From: Bradyrhizobium uaiense
GTDB lineage: Bacteria; Pseudomonadota; Alphaproteobacteria; Rhizobiales; Xanthobacteraceae
NCBI RefSeq assembly: GCF_010811875.1
Contig: NZ_VKHP01000054.1
Span: 1-41,964, forward strand
DNA: 41,964 nt
Direction: 5' to 3'
Each line of letters opens with the position of its first letter. Positions within the stretch are counted from its first letter, which is position 1. Below the pieces are notes generated by a model. That model did no database searches, had not been told where the DNA came from, and saw only the letters and a list, made by a program, of their open reading frames with translations. Below are positions 1 through 7,862 of the stretch, piece after piece. Both the position numbers and the translations under genes were made by a program.

Positions 1-52
1 CGTTTGTTGGTCGGCCTCCGGGTTTTCTGGAGGGTGGAGCGTGGGAGGTATC

Positions 53-71
53 CGATGTGTATACGAGACAG
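53..71 (+). other. Probable Nextera adapter remnant
   Basis: This 19-base stretch matches the Tn5/Nextera mosaic-end adapter at 17 of 19 positions (mismatches at 53 and 64). Its translation gives the peptide MCIRDR, a signature of adapter read-through in draft assemblies. It is followed by GGT/GGC triplet repeats. The 52 bases before it resemble nothing recognisable. I regard bases 1 to about 100 as an assembly-end artefact rather than genomic sequence. Confidence 0.8.
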
Positions 72-208
72 GTGGTGGTGGTGGCGGCGGCGGCGGCGGA
101 TGTGGCCGCAAATGCCTCGGCGGTGGCGGCCGTATCGGACGCGTCGACCTTGTCGCGCTCAACACGCGGCTGAATGCGCTTGTGATCCAGGCCCGGGGAG
201 GGAAGTAA
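72..208 (+). other. Low-complexity sequence and possible 3' end of a truncated CDS
   Basis: After the adapter remnant, Gly-encoding triplet repeats (about 72-100) run into a frame that stays open to a TAA at 206-208. The last 20 or so codons (ending LVIQARGGK) have genome-like codon use and could be the C-terminus of a gene lost at the contig edge. The poly-Gly part may itself be erroneous. No family is recognised. Nothing else is visible between 209 and the ribosome binding site near 293. Confidence 0.25.
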
Positions 209-306
209 CGAGCGGCTATGCCGCCGTCATTGATATCGCCGGCTTGATATCCTCCTTTGGCTTCCTATCGTTTGAAACAGTTCTGGTTCTGCAAGGAGCA
301 GTACCG

Positions 307-732
307 ATGAAAGCATTCATCTTGGCGATCGCCGCTGCCGGATTGTCGGCGCTGCCAGCGCAGGCTCAGACGCAGACGCCGCAGCACACGCCGCTGCCGG
401 AAATTGTCGTCGGCGCACCTCCGCCGACGGTCAACCTCAACCGCGACACCAGTGGCGGCACCGGCCGGGCTGCGGCAAGAGGTGGCGGCGGCAGTGCTCC
501 CGCCGAGCGCTGCGGCGATGCAGCCTCGCTTGGCTGCATCAACGAGCGGTTGAAGAAGCAGGTCGATCAGGTCAATCCGCCCGTGACCAACACGCCGCCG
601 ATCGACGCGAAGTCGCAAGATCTCAAGGTGGGCGTGGTCAACGTCCCGGCGGTGCAGCAGCAATATGGCCGCAACTTCGGGGTCTCCGCCTTTCCCTATC
701 GCCCGCCAGCGCCCGTTTTCAGTCATCGATAA
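307..732 (+). CDS. Small secreted protein of unknown function
   Basis: This encodes 141 residues. The ATG at 307 is chosen because AAGGAG lies 8 bases upstream and because the protein then begins with a clear Sec signal peptide (charged start, hydrophobic core, probable cleavage after ALPAQA near residue 20). The same frame stays open upstream into the adapter remnant, but that part does not look coding. The mature protein is rich in Pro, Gly, Ala and Gln, with two Cys (in ERCGDAASLGCI) that could form a disulfide. It is probably periplasmic. I do not recognise a domain, and the neighbours do not suggest a role. Confidence 0.7.
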   Translation: MKAFILAIAAAGLSALPAQAQTQTPQHTPLPEIVVGAPPPTVNLNRDTSGGTGRAAARGGGGSAPAERCGDAASLGCINERLKKQVDQVNPPVTNTPPIDAKSQDLKVGVVNVPAVQQQYGRNFGVSAFPYRPPAPVFSHR

Positions 733-833
733 CGATCACGCGACCCGACGCCTGCTTCTCGCAGATCGTGACGCCGTCACATTTCTGACGATGGGCATGT
801 GGACAATAGAACGTGCAACGGCTTGCTGATTCC

Positions 834-1025
834 ATGCGAAAATCTGACGTGACGTGCCCCCATTGCCAGGCCGGCTATCGCCGGATCGAGTTGACGTCGA
901 AGGGCGGCATCGCAGGCGAGTTTCGATGCCTGGTGTGCGATCACATGATCGAGCTGATGGATGGCTCGACCGATGTTGCGTTTCGGCTGACCGTGCAGCC
1001 GGGCAAGACGTCCTACGCCTATTAG
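834..1025 (+). CDS. Small zinc-ribbon-like protein
   Basis: This is a 63-residue protein from the ATG at 834. A GTG at 813 in the same frame would add 7 residues; neither start has a strong ribosome binding site. Two knuckles, CPHC near the N-terminus and CLVC about 26 residues later, form a plausible four-cysteine zinc site. The rest looks like a short beta-rich fold ending GKTSYAY. The pattern resembles small rubredoxin/zinc-ribbon proteins found as single genes in rhizobia. No catalytic residues are seen. A nucleic-acid or protein interaction role is only a guess from the fold type. Confidence 0.6.
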   Translation: MRKSDVTCPHCQAGYRRIELTSKGGIAGEFRCLVCDHMIELMDGSTDVAFRLTVQPGKTSYAY

Positions 1026-1065
1026 TGTCTGCCCCGGTGAGGCGGTGAGGGATCGCAGCTTGCGA

Positions 1066-2124
1066 TCATTCGCCGCGGATATCGCTCGGTGCCTTGTTCG
1101 TCCACCGGTGGAACGCGCGCCTGAAGTTTGCCGCGTCGCTGAAGCCGAGTGCCAAGGCGATATCGTCGTTGGCCAGCGTCGTGTTGCGGAGATATTTCAG
1201 GGCAATCTGGGTCCGCAGCTCGTCGTGCAGCCCCCGAAACGAAAAGCCTTGCAGACGAAGCTGGCGACGCAACGATCGGTCGTTCACGCCGAGCAGCTTC
1301 GCGATGGCTTCGAAAGTCGGGGGATTTGCGATGTCGCGAAGCAGAATGGCACGAATTTTTCCGGCAACGCCGGTCCGCAGTCTCAAATCCCCGAGCAAAT
1401 CGTCGCAGAGCGCCACGATGGTTGGATAGGTCGTCTTGTTGCCGAGATCCGCGCTCCGATCCAGCCATTGCGCCTTGAAGACGATCTGGCTGGCCGGCTG
1501 ATCGAAGCGCACCGGGCATCCCACATGATCGAGCGGAAGTTCGAAGTCCGGTCCTTGCGAATAGGCGAGCGTGATTTCGGTGGGGGCGAAGCCCGACCCC
1601 ATGATGTCGCGCATCAACGAGATGTGGATGCCGATCTGCATCTCGGTGACGAACCGGTAAAGCGCGGAATCGGCCTGCGCGTGCAGATTGGGCTCGATGG
1701 TCCATCTCGCAGAGGCCTTGTCCTCGGTGAAGTCGATCGTCGCCAGCGGCGCCGCGAGCGCGTGGTAGCGCATCGCAAACTCCATTGCCTTGCGGAAGTC
1801 CGGGCAGCAGAGCAGCGCATAGCCGTACATTCCGTATGTCGAGATGTGGATCGATGCGCCGATGCGATAGGGCAGATGACGGTCGGTCGACAGGCGCAAC
1901 GCGTTCTGGCAGACCTTCGTCAGTTGCGTCAGCGAGATCCGCGCTTGCGGAGAATGGACGTCGGCCAGCGGAATCTTGGTGTCGCGCAGGATGGCGTCGG
2001 CCGGGACGCCGGCGCCGGCCAGCATGTCGAAGACCGCGCCGAGCTTGGTTGTCTCATAGACCTTGTCGCTGGTGCCGACAGTCAGGATATCGTGCCGGGA
2101 GCCCAAAGGCTTCTTCAGTCGCAT
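1066..2124 (-). CDS. AraC-family transcriptional regulator, probably of the PHA locus
   Basis: This encodes 352 residues from the ATG whose complement is 2122-2124. The frame is open to 2277, but the extra 51 residues are unlike the family and the shorter form has the usual length. Residues 1-230 match the N-terminal ligand-sensing domain of OruR/ArgR-like AraC proteins (Arabinose_bd type). The last ~100 residues form the double helix-turn-helix (FEAIAKLLGVNDRSLRRQL, then DIALALGFSDAANFRRAFHRW). It faces away from the acyl-CoA ligase and PHA synthase operon across a 417-base gap, the usual arrangement for a regulator of the divergent genes. The ligand is unknown; a fatty acid or acyl-CoA would fit the context but is inference. 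Confidence 0.88.
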   Translation of the reverse strand: MRLKKPLGSRHDILTVGTSDKVYETTKLGAVFDMLAGAGVPADAILRDTKIPLADVHSPQARISLTQLTKVCQNALRLSTDRHLPYRIGASIHISTYGMYGYALLCCPDFRKAMEFAMRYHALAAPLATIDFTEDKASARWTIEPNLHAQADSALYRFVTEMQIGIHISLMRDIMGSGFAPTEITLAYSQGPDFELPLDHVGCPVRFDQPASQIVFKAQWLDRSADLGNKTTYPTIVALCDDLLGDLRLRTGVAGKIRAILLRDIANPPTFEAIAKLLGVNDRSLRRQLRLQGFSFRGLHDELRTQIALKYLRNTTLANDDIALALGFSDAANFRRAFHRWTNKAPSDIRGE

Positions 2125-2541
2125 GGTTGGTTGCAAAGTGAAGCAGCCTTTCCCTGGGTCCCGAAGCGCCGCAAACTTGGCCTGAGCGGATGTCCGCTCG
2201 CCGACTCCTTGGAACATAGCCGGTTCGCGCCACAACCCAAGACCTATCAATGGGGCCGCCTTGTTGCGCAGCAGCAAAAAATCGGAGCGGCAAAATCACG
2301 ATGGGGACGGCACGAGAGCAATTTCGGTAAAGACCGCTGCCGCTGATGAGAGCACCTTGTCCGGTTGAGACCCCTGCGATGACCGTTTCGGACCTTCACA
2401 AATCTCGGGCGTCACGCGAGGCTTCGTTCTAGTGTCACACGGTCAAACCGTCGCGACGCAAGACGGCAGACCACGCGATCCGCGCGCTCAAGAACTGCGG
2501 ACGTCACGGTCGGAGGACATGCCAGGTCGAGGGAGGCTTCC
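2125..2541. promoter_or_regulatory. Divergent intergenic region between araC-type regulator and PHA operon
   Basis: This 417-base gap should hold the promoters of the regulator (leftward) and the acyl-CoA ligase operon (rightward). I see no convincing -35/-10 pair by eye. A short inverted repeat, ACGGT-CAA-ACCGT, lies at 2439-2451, about 90 bases before the ligase start, and could be part of a regulator site. A strong ribosome binding site (GGGAGG) sits 5 bases before the ATG at 2542. No gene-like frame is convincing here. Confidence 0.4.
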
Positions 2542-4194
2542 ATGGTTGGAAGGCTGATTCAGACTGCCAAATCCGCTTATGACTATCCGCTCATCTTCAA
2601 GCAGCTGTGGCACACGCCGCGCGTGCAGGCGCCGGATCAGGAGATCGTCTACCGCGATCTCAAGCGTCAAACCTATCGGCAGACCAGAGAACGCATCGGA
2701 CGTCTCGCCTCGGCGCTCAGCAAGGCGGGCGTCGAGCCCGGCGACACCGTCGGCGTGCTCGAATGGGACAGCCATCGCTTCCTCGAAGCGTTCTTCGCGA
2801 TTCCGATGATGGGCGCCGTGCTGCAGACGGTCAACGTCCGCCTGTCGCCCGAGCAGATCGCCTACACGATCGATCATGCCGGCGCGACGACGCTGCTCGT
2901 CAACGAGGAATTCGTCGGTCTGCTGGAAGGCATCAAGGCGCAGCTGCCGAAGGTCAAGCGGCTGATCGTGATGTCGGACCGGTCGGCGCCGCAGACCGGC
3001 AGCCTGTCCTTCATCGGCGAATATGAAAGCCTGCTGGCGGCGGCCTCGCCGGATTACGACTTTCCCGATTTCGACGAGAACACTCAGGCCACCACCTTCT
3101 ACACGACCGGCACCACCGGTTTGCCGAAGGGCGTCTATTACAGCCACCGCCAGCTCGTGCTGCACACCATCGCGGGACTGGCGCTGTTCGGCATGGCAGG
3201 CTCGCAGGGTCGCTTCTCGCGCGACGACGTCTACATGCCGATCACGCCGATGTTCCACGTCCATGCCTGGGGCTTCCCGTGGTCGGCGACGCTTGCCGGC
3301 ACCAAGCAGGTCTATCCAGGCCGCTACGAGCCGGCGATGCTGATCAAGCTGATCAAGAGCGAAGGCGTCACCTTCACGCATGGCGTGCCGACCATTTTGC
3401 AGATGCTGCTCAACGCCGCCGCCGCGGCCAAGGTCGATCTCAAGGGTCTCAAGATGGTGATCGGCGGCTCTGCGTTGCCGAAGGCGCTGGCCAAGCAGGC
3501 GATGGAGGCCGGCATCGATATCTTCGCGGGCTACGGCATGTCGGAGACCGGCCCGCTTGCCGCGGTCTCCCATGTCCAATCCAGGGATCTCAGCGGCGAT
3601 CTGGAAGGCGAGGTCGAATTCCGCACCCGCGCCGGCATGGCCGGCCCGCTGGTTGATTTGCGTATCGTCGACCCCGACATGAAAGACGTGCCGCATGACG
3701 GCAAGTCGGCCGGAGAGATCGTGTTGCGCGCGCCGTGGCTCACGCAAGGCTATTTCAACAATCCCGAAGGCTCGGAGCAGCTCTGGGAGGGCGGCTATCT
3801 GCACACTAGCGATATCGCCGTGGTCACCCCGGGAGGCTATGTCCAGATCACGGACCGGATCAAGGACGTGATCAAGACCGGCGGCGAATGGGTCTCCTCG
3901 CTCCAGATCGAGGATCTGATCTCGCAATGCGCCGGCGTCGCCGAGGCCGCGGTGATCGGCGTCAAGGACGACAAATGGGGCGAGCGGCCGCTGGCGCTCG
4001 TGGTCAAGAAGCCGTCCGGCGCCGACGGCCTCAGCGACGATGCCATCAAGGACCATCTCAAGGTGTTCGCCGACAAGGGCGTGATCTCGAAATACGGAAT
4101 ACCCGGCAAGATCCTGTTCATCGACAGCATTCCCAAGACCAGCGTCGGCAAGATCAACAAGAAGGAGCTGCGCGAGCAGTACGGCGACATGTGA
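2542..4194 (+). CDS. Fatty acyl-CoA ligase (AMP-forming)
   Basis: This encodes 550 residues of the ANL adenylate-forming superfamily. It activates a fatty acid with ATP and CoA through an acyl-adenylate. The signature loop YTTGTTGLPKGV is at residues 187-198, the YGMSETGP motif follows in mid-protein, and the C-terminal catalytic lysine is K537 in KTSVGKINKKELR. Closest recognisable relatives are medium/long-chain ligases of the AlkK/FadD group. It opens an operon with a MaoC hydratase, PHA synthase, depolymerase and phasin, so it most likely supplies acyl-CoA for storage polymer or recycles hydroxy acids released from it. Chain length cannot be read from sequence. Confidence 0.93.
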   Translation: MVGRLIQTAKSAYDYPLIFKQLWHTPRVQAPDQEIVYRDLKRQTYRQTRERIGRLASALSKAGVEPGDTVGVLEWDSHRFLEAFFAIPMMGAVLQTVNVRLSPEQIAYTIDHAGATTLLVNEEFVGLLEGIKAQLPKVKRLIVMSDRSAPQTGSLSFIGEYESLLAAASPDYDFPDFDENTQATTFYTTGTTGLPKGVYYSHRQLVLHTIAGLALFGMAGSQGRFSRDDVYMPITPMFHVHAWGFPWSATLAGTKQVYPGRYEPAMLIKLIKSEGVTFTHGVPTILQMLLNAAAAAKVDLKGLKMVIGGSALPKALAKQAMEAGIDIFAGYGMSETGPLAAVSHVQSRDLSGDLEGEVEFRTRAGMAGPLVDLRIVDPDMKDVPHDGKSAGEIVLRAPWLTQGYFNNPEGSEQLWEGGYLHTSDIAVVTPGGYVQITDRIKDVIKTGGEWVSSLQIEDLISQCAGVAEAAVIGVKDDKWGERPLALVVKKPSGADGLSDDAIKDHLKVFADKGVISKYGIPGKILFIDSIPKTSVGKINKKELREQYGDM

Positions 4195-4236
4195 CGGTGC
4201 GGGCGCGCCTGAGAAAAGATCGAGGAGGACAACGAG

Positions 4237-4713
4237 ATGAGCAACCTCACAATGGCCGGGCTGGGTGAACATGTCGGAAAGGAGCTCGGACTTTCCGACT
4301 GGGTCGCGATCGATCAGCAGCGCATCGACAATTTTGCGTCCTGCACCGGCGATCACCAATGGATTCACGTCGACGTCGAACGGGCGAAACGGGAGAGCCC
4401 GTTCCGCGGTCCGATCGCGCATGGCTACCTGACGCTGGCGATGGTGGCGCCGCTGGCGATGCAGGTCGGGATCATTCCGCGCGATGCCGCCGCGGGGCTG
4501 AACTACGGGGTCGACAAGGTGCGCTTCCTGGCGCCGGTGCCGTCAGGCGCGAAGGTGAGGCTGCGCGTCGTGCTGTCCGGCATCGAGCCGCGGGACGGCG
4601 GCCAGGTGATCATGAAGACCCTGAATACGCTCGAGGTCGAAGGATCGGAGAAGCCGGCCTTGATCGCCGAAACGCTGGCGCTTCTGATTCCCGCAGCGGG
4701 AGCAAGACAATGA
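4237..4713 (+). CDS. MaoC-like (R)-specific enoyl-CoA hydratase
   Basis: This 158-residue single hot-dog-fold protein carries the hydratase-2 dyad: D39 and H44 in CTGDHQWIHVD. Members hydrate trans-2-enoyl-CoA to (R)-3-hydroxyacyl-CoA, the substrate of PHA synthases (PhaJ activity); NodN-like proteins share the fold. The gene starts 42 bases after the ligase behind GAGGAG and overlaps the PHA synthase by ATGA, indicating translational coupling. Context makes a PhaJ role, diverting beta-oxidation intermediates to polymer, the best reading. Substrate range is not visible in the sequence. Confidence 0.88.
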   Translation: MSNLTMAGLGEHVGKELGLSDWVAIDQQRIDNFASCTGDHQWIHVDVERAKRESPFRGPIAHGYLTLAMVAPLAMQVGIIPRDAAAGLNYGVDKVRFLAPVPSGAKVRLRVVLSGIEPRDGGQVIMKTLNTLEVEGSEKPALIAETLALLIPAAGARQ

Positions 4714-6413
4714 GTGCGGAAAATCGCAGCCCGGATTCGCCGGCCTCCGACATGTCCGAGGCCGCGTCGCGGACCACGCTGGCGCTCAATCCACTGGTCG
4801 GCATTCAGGGCCAGGATCTGGTCGAGAGCGCCGGCATCCTGTTCAAGGCGGTCATCAACGAACCGAAGGTGGCGACCGAACAATGGCTGTCCTTTGTCGG
4901 CGAGCTCGGCTCGATCGTCGCCGGCAAGTCCGAGCGCGCCCCGAAGTCGGGCGACAGACGGTTTGCGGACCAGACTTGGAAGGAGAGCTCGCTGCATAGC
5001 AGCCTGCTCAAGACCTATCTGGCGTGGGGCGAAGCGGTCAACGGCCTGGTCGACAAGACCAGTCTCAGCGACATCGACAAGCAGCGCGCGCATCTGATCA
5101 CTGACATCCTGATCGACGCGGTCGCGCCGACCAACACGATGCTCACCAATCCGGCAGCAGTCCGCAAGTTCATCGACACCGGCGGGCAGAGCCTGTGGAG
5201 CGGGCTGAAGAACTATATCGGCGATCTGACGCAGAATCGCGGCATGCCGTCGATGGTGGACACGAGCGCCTTCAAGGTCGGCGAGAACCTCGCGACCACG
5301 CCGGGCGCGGTGATCTTCCGCAACGAGCTGCTGGAGTTGATCCAGTACACCCCGACCACGCCGACGGTCAGGAAGCGGCCGCTTCTGATCACGCCGCCTC
5401 AGATCAACAAGTACTACGCGCTCGACCTGTCGCCGGACAAGAGCATGGTCCGTTTCCTGCTCGAGAGCGGCATCCAGGTCTTTGCGGTGAGCTGGCGCAA
5501 CCCGACGGCGGCGCATCGCGACTGGGGGCTCGACACCTATGTTGCGGCGCTCGACGAGGCGGTCGACGCTGCGCGCGAGATTTCCGGCAGCGAGGACATC
5601 TCGATGATGGGATCCTGCTCCGGCGGCATCACCTCGACAGCCTATTTCGCGACGCTCGGCTCCGCCGCCGAGAAGAAGATCAAGAACCTGGTGCTGGCGG
5701 TCTGCCTGCTCGATCCCAACTCGGCCGAGGAGAGCACGTTCGGCTGCCTGATGACGCCGGAGACCATGCGGGCGGCGAAGGCGTCGTCGCAGCTGCGCGG
5801 CATCGTCGACGGCCATGATCTGGCGCGGATGTTCGCCTGGATGCGGCCCAACGACCTGATCTGGAACTACTGGGTCAACAACTATCTGCTCGGCAACCAG
5901 CCGCCCGCCTTCGACATCCTGTACTGGAACGCCGACACGACGCGGCTGCCGGCGGCGCTGCACGGCGACTATCTTGATCTCTATTTCTCGAACCCGTTCG
6001 TCAACGCCGGCAAGCTGACGCTCAACGACAAGACCATCGACATGAGCAAGGTCAAGGCCGACAGCTACGTCGTCGCCGGGGTGACCGATCACATCACGCC
6101 GTGGAAGGGCGTCTACAAGACGGCGCAGATCATGGGTGAGGGCACCACCTTCGTGCTGTCGAACAGCGGGCATTTGCAGAGCCTGCTCAATCCGCCGAGC
6201 AACCCGAAGGCATCTTTCATGATCGGGCCGATCTCCAACGACAAGCCTGATGCGTTCATGGCCTCTGCCGAGAAGCGCAAGGGCAGCTGGTGGCTCGACT
6301 GGCGCGACTGGCTGCAGCCGCGCTCGGGCGACGAGATCAGCGCGCCGAGCTCTCTCGGCAGCGCGCGCTATCCGACGCTGGGTGCGGCTCCGGGGACCTA
6401 TGTCTTTGACTGA
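4710..6413 (+). CDS. phaC: Class II-like polyhydroxyalkanoate synthase
   Basis: This encodes 567 residues from the ATG at 4710, overlapping the hydratase stop. The frame is open further upstream, but that stretch shadows the hydratase gene. The enzyme polymerises (R)-3-hydroxyacyl-CoA into PHA at the granule surface. The catalytic triad is C303 in the lipase-like box GSCSGG, D460 in GVTDHITPW and H488 in SNSGHLQS. The GxCSGG box and the ~560-residue single-subunit length resemble the class II synthases of Pseudomonas (medium-chain monomers) more than class I GxCVGG enzymes. The flanking hydratase, ligase, depolymerase and phasin fit a medium-chain PHA locus. Class assignment by motif is inference. 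Confidence 0.92.
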   Translation: MSAENRSPDSPASDMSEAASRTTLALNPLVGIQGQDLVESAGILFKAVINEPKVATEQWLSFVGELGSIVAGKSERAPKSGDRRFADQTWKESSLHSSLLKTYLAWGEAVNGLVDKTSLSDIDKQRAHLITDILIDAVAPTNTMLTNPAAVRKFIDTGGQSLWSGLKNYIGDLTQNRGMPSMVDTSAFKVGENLATTPGAVIFRNELLELIQYTPTTPTVRKRPLLITPPQINKYYALDLSPDKSMVRFLLESGIQVFAVSWRNPTAAHRDWGLDTYVAALDEAVDAAREISGSEDISMMGSCSGGITSTAYFATLGSAAEKKIKNLVLAVCLLDPNSAEESTFGCLMTPETMRAAKASSQLRGIVDGHDLARMFAWMRPNDLIWNYWVNNYLLGNQPPAFDILYWNADTTRLPAALHGDYLDLYFSNPFVNAGKLTLNDKTIDMSKVKADSYVVAGVTDHITPWKGVYKTAQIMGEGTTFVLSNSGHLQSLLNPPSNPKASFMIGPISNDKPDAFMASAEKRKGSWWLDWRDWLQPRSGDEISAPSSLGSARYPTLGAAPGTYVFD

Positions 6414-7356
6414 GGATGTCACCAGCGCCGACAAGGCCGGGCCTGCGGCGGCTGCGCAGCGCGGCACGATCGAGACCCGGCAGGTCACGATCGATGGGCA
6501 AATGCTTCAGGTCGCGATCCGGCACGGCGACGGCAACGGGCCGCCGCTCCTGCTGTTCAACGGCATCGGCGCCAACTGGGAGCTCGCGAAGCCGTTCCTC
6601 GACGCGCTTACCGGCACGTCAGCAATCATCTTCGACGTGCCCGGTGTCGGCGGATCACCAAGGCCGGCGTGGCCCTATCGCCCGTCGACGCTGGCGCGGC
6701 TTGCGGCCGAGCTCGTCGCGGCCCTGGGCTACGCCGTGGTCGACGTCGCCGGCGTGTCGTGGGGCGGCGGGATCGCGCAGCAATTCGCGCATCAGTTTCC
6801 GAAACGCTGCCGTCGGCTCGTGCTCGCCGCGACCGCGCCCGGTTTCACCATGGTGCCGGCAAGCCCCTCGGTGCTGTGGAAGATGGCGACGCCGCGCCGC
6901 TACACCGACAAGGGCTACATGAAGAGCATTGCCGCCGACATCTATGGCGGCGCGTTCCGCGACGATCCGTCCCTGATCGGCCGGCATGCGGCGGCGATGC
7001 ACGGCGCGCGCAGTGCGGGCTACTTCTATCAGTTGCTCGCGATGACCGGCTGGACCAGCCTGCCGTGGCTGTGGTCGCTGCCGCAGCCGACGCTGATCCT
7101 GATGGGAGGCGACGATCCGCTGGTGCCTCCGATCAACGGCCACATCATGGCGAGCCTGATCCCGAACGCCGAACTGCAGCTGATCGACGACGGGCACCTG
7201 TTCATGGTGACGCGGCCGGCGGAGACCGCCCGGCTGATCGAGGCCTTTCTCGCCGACGAGAGCCGTCAGGTCGCGCCGTCGACCCTGCTCTCGCGCACGA
7301 CCAGCTACCTCAGGGATCTCGTTCCAACGTCCGGAGAGCGGCGGCAGAAATCGTAA
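6400..7356 (+). CDS. phaZ: Intracellular PHA depolymerase (alpha/beta hydrolase)
   Basis: This encodes 318 residues from the ATG at 6400, overlapping phaC by 14 bases. It is an alpha/beta hydrolase with nucleophile S120 in GVSWGGG, acid D238 or D239 in MGGDDPLVP and base H266 in DDGHLF. The NGIGANWE oxyanion region and overall pattern match the intracellular medium-chain PHA depolymerases that sit between two synthase genes in Pseudomonas. It would release hydroxyacids from granules, which the ligase at the start of the operon could reactivate. There is no signal peptide, consistent with cytoplasmic action. A generic esterase is the alternative, but context argues against it. Confidence 0.88.
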   Translation: MSLTEDVTSADKAGPAAAAQRGTIETRQVTIDGQMLQVAIRHGDGNGPPLLLFNGIGANWELAKPFLDALTGTSAIIFDVPGVGGSPRPAWPYRPSTLARLAAELVAALGYAVVDVAGVSWGGGIAQQFAHQFPKRCRRLVLAATAPGFTMVPASPSVLWKMATPRRYTDKGYMKSIAADIYGGAFRDDPSLIGRHAAAMHGARSAGYFYQLLAMTGWTSLPWLWSLPQPTLILMGGDDPLVPPINGHIMASLIPNAELQLIDDGHLFMVTRPAETARLIEAFLADESRQVAPSTLLSRTTSYLRDLVPTSGERRQKS

Positions 7357-7372
7357 CCACAGGGAGGACATC

Positions 7373-7801
7373 ATGACGGATAACAGCTCATACATCGATA
7401 TGCTGCGGAAGTTCGGTAGTGATCTCGGCTTGCCGAAGCTGAACGTGGACGAACTGCTCCAGAGCCAGAAGAAGAATCTCGAGGCGCTCGGCCAGAGCGC
7501 GAAAGTGGCGGCGCAAGGTGCGCAATCGGTGGCGCAGAAGCAGCGCGAGGTGCTGGAGGCGGGCTTGCGCGAGGCCTCGACACTGGCGCGCGAATACAAG
7601 CCGCTCGGCAAGGTCCATGAGAACCTCGCCTTGCAGACCGAGTTCGCACGGAAAGTGTTCGATATTGCGGTCAAGGGCGCACAGGACAGCGCGTCGACGG
7701 CACGGCAGTCGACCACCGATGCGGTCAAGATCATCCAGGACCGGATGAAGGAGAACTTCGAAGAGTTCCGCGCCAGCGTCCGTCCGAACAAGTCGACCTG
7801 A
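7373..7801 (+). CDS. phaP: Phasin (PHA granule-associated protein)
   Basis: This 142-residue protein starts at the ATG at 7373 behind AGGGAGG. It is almost wholly amphipathic helix with Ala, Gln, Lys and Glu heptad-like patterning (for example EALGQSAKVAAQGAQSVAQK) and no signal peptide, as expected for phasins that coat PHA granules and limit their coalescence. It lies 16 bases after the depolymerase gene in the same operon. The family (Phasin_2/PhaP type) is recognised from composition and context rather than a catalytic motif. Confidence 0.88.
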   Translation: MTDNSSYIDMLRKFGSDLGLPKLNVDELLQSQKKNLEALGQSAKVAAQGAQSVAQKQREVLEAGLREASTLAREYKPLGKVHENLALQTEFARKVFDIAVKGAQDSASTARQSTTDAVKIIQDRMKENFEEFRASVRPNKST

Positions 7802-7862
7802 GATCGTCTGCCGGCATCACGACAGATCAAGCAAGGCCTCGCCAGGCATCAGGGAGGACACC

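Noticed and set aside
4..732. 242-codon open frame from base 4
   Set aside because: Its first part runs through the adapter remnant and low-complexity sequence. The genuine gene starts at 307 with a signal peptide and ribosome binding site.
2439..2451. ACGGT-CAA-ACCGT as a confident AraC-regulator site
   Set aside because: The arms are only 5 bp, and AraC-type proteins usually bind direct repeats. It is mentioned as a possibility within the gap entry only.
2488..4422. Long minus-strand frame (644 codons)
   Set aside because: It is antisense to the acyl-CoA ligase, whose catalytic motifs are intact, and has the Arg/Asp/His/Gly-rich composition of a high-GC shadow.
4503..6488. Long minus-strand frame (661 codons)
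   Set aside because: Antisense to phaC, with shadow-type composition and no recognisable domain.
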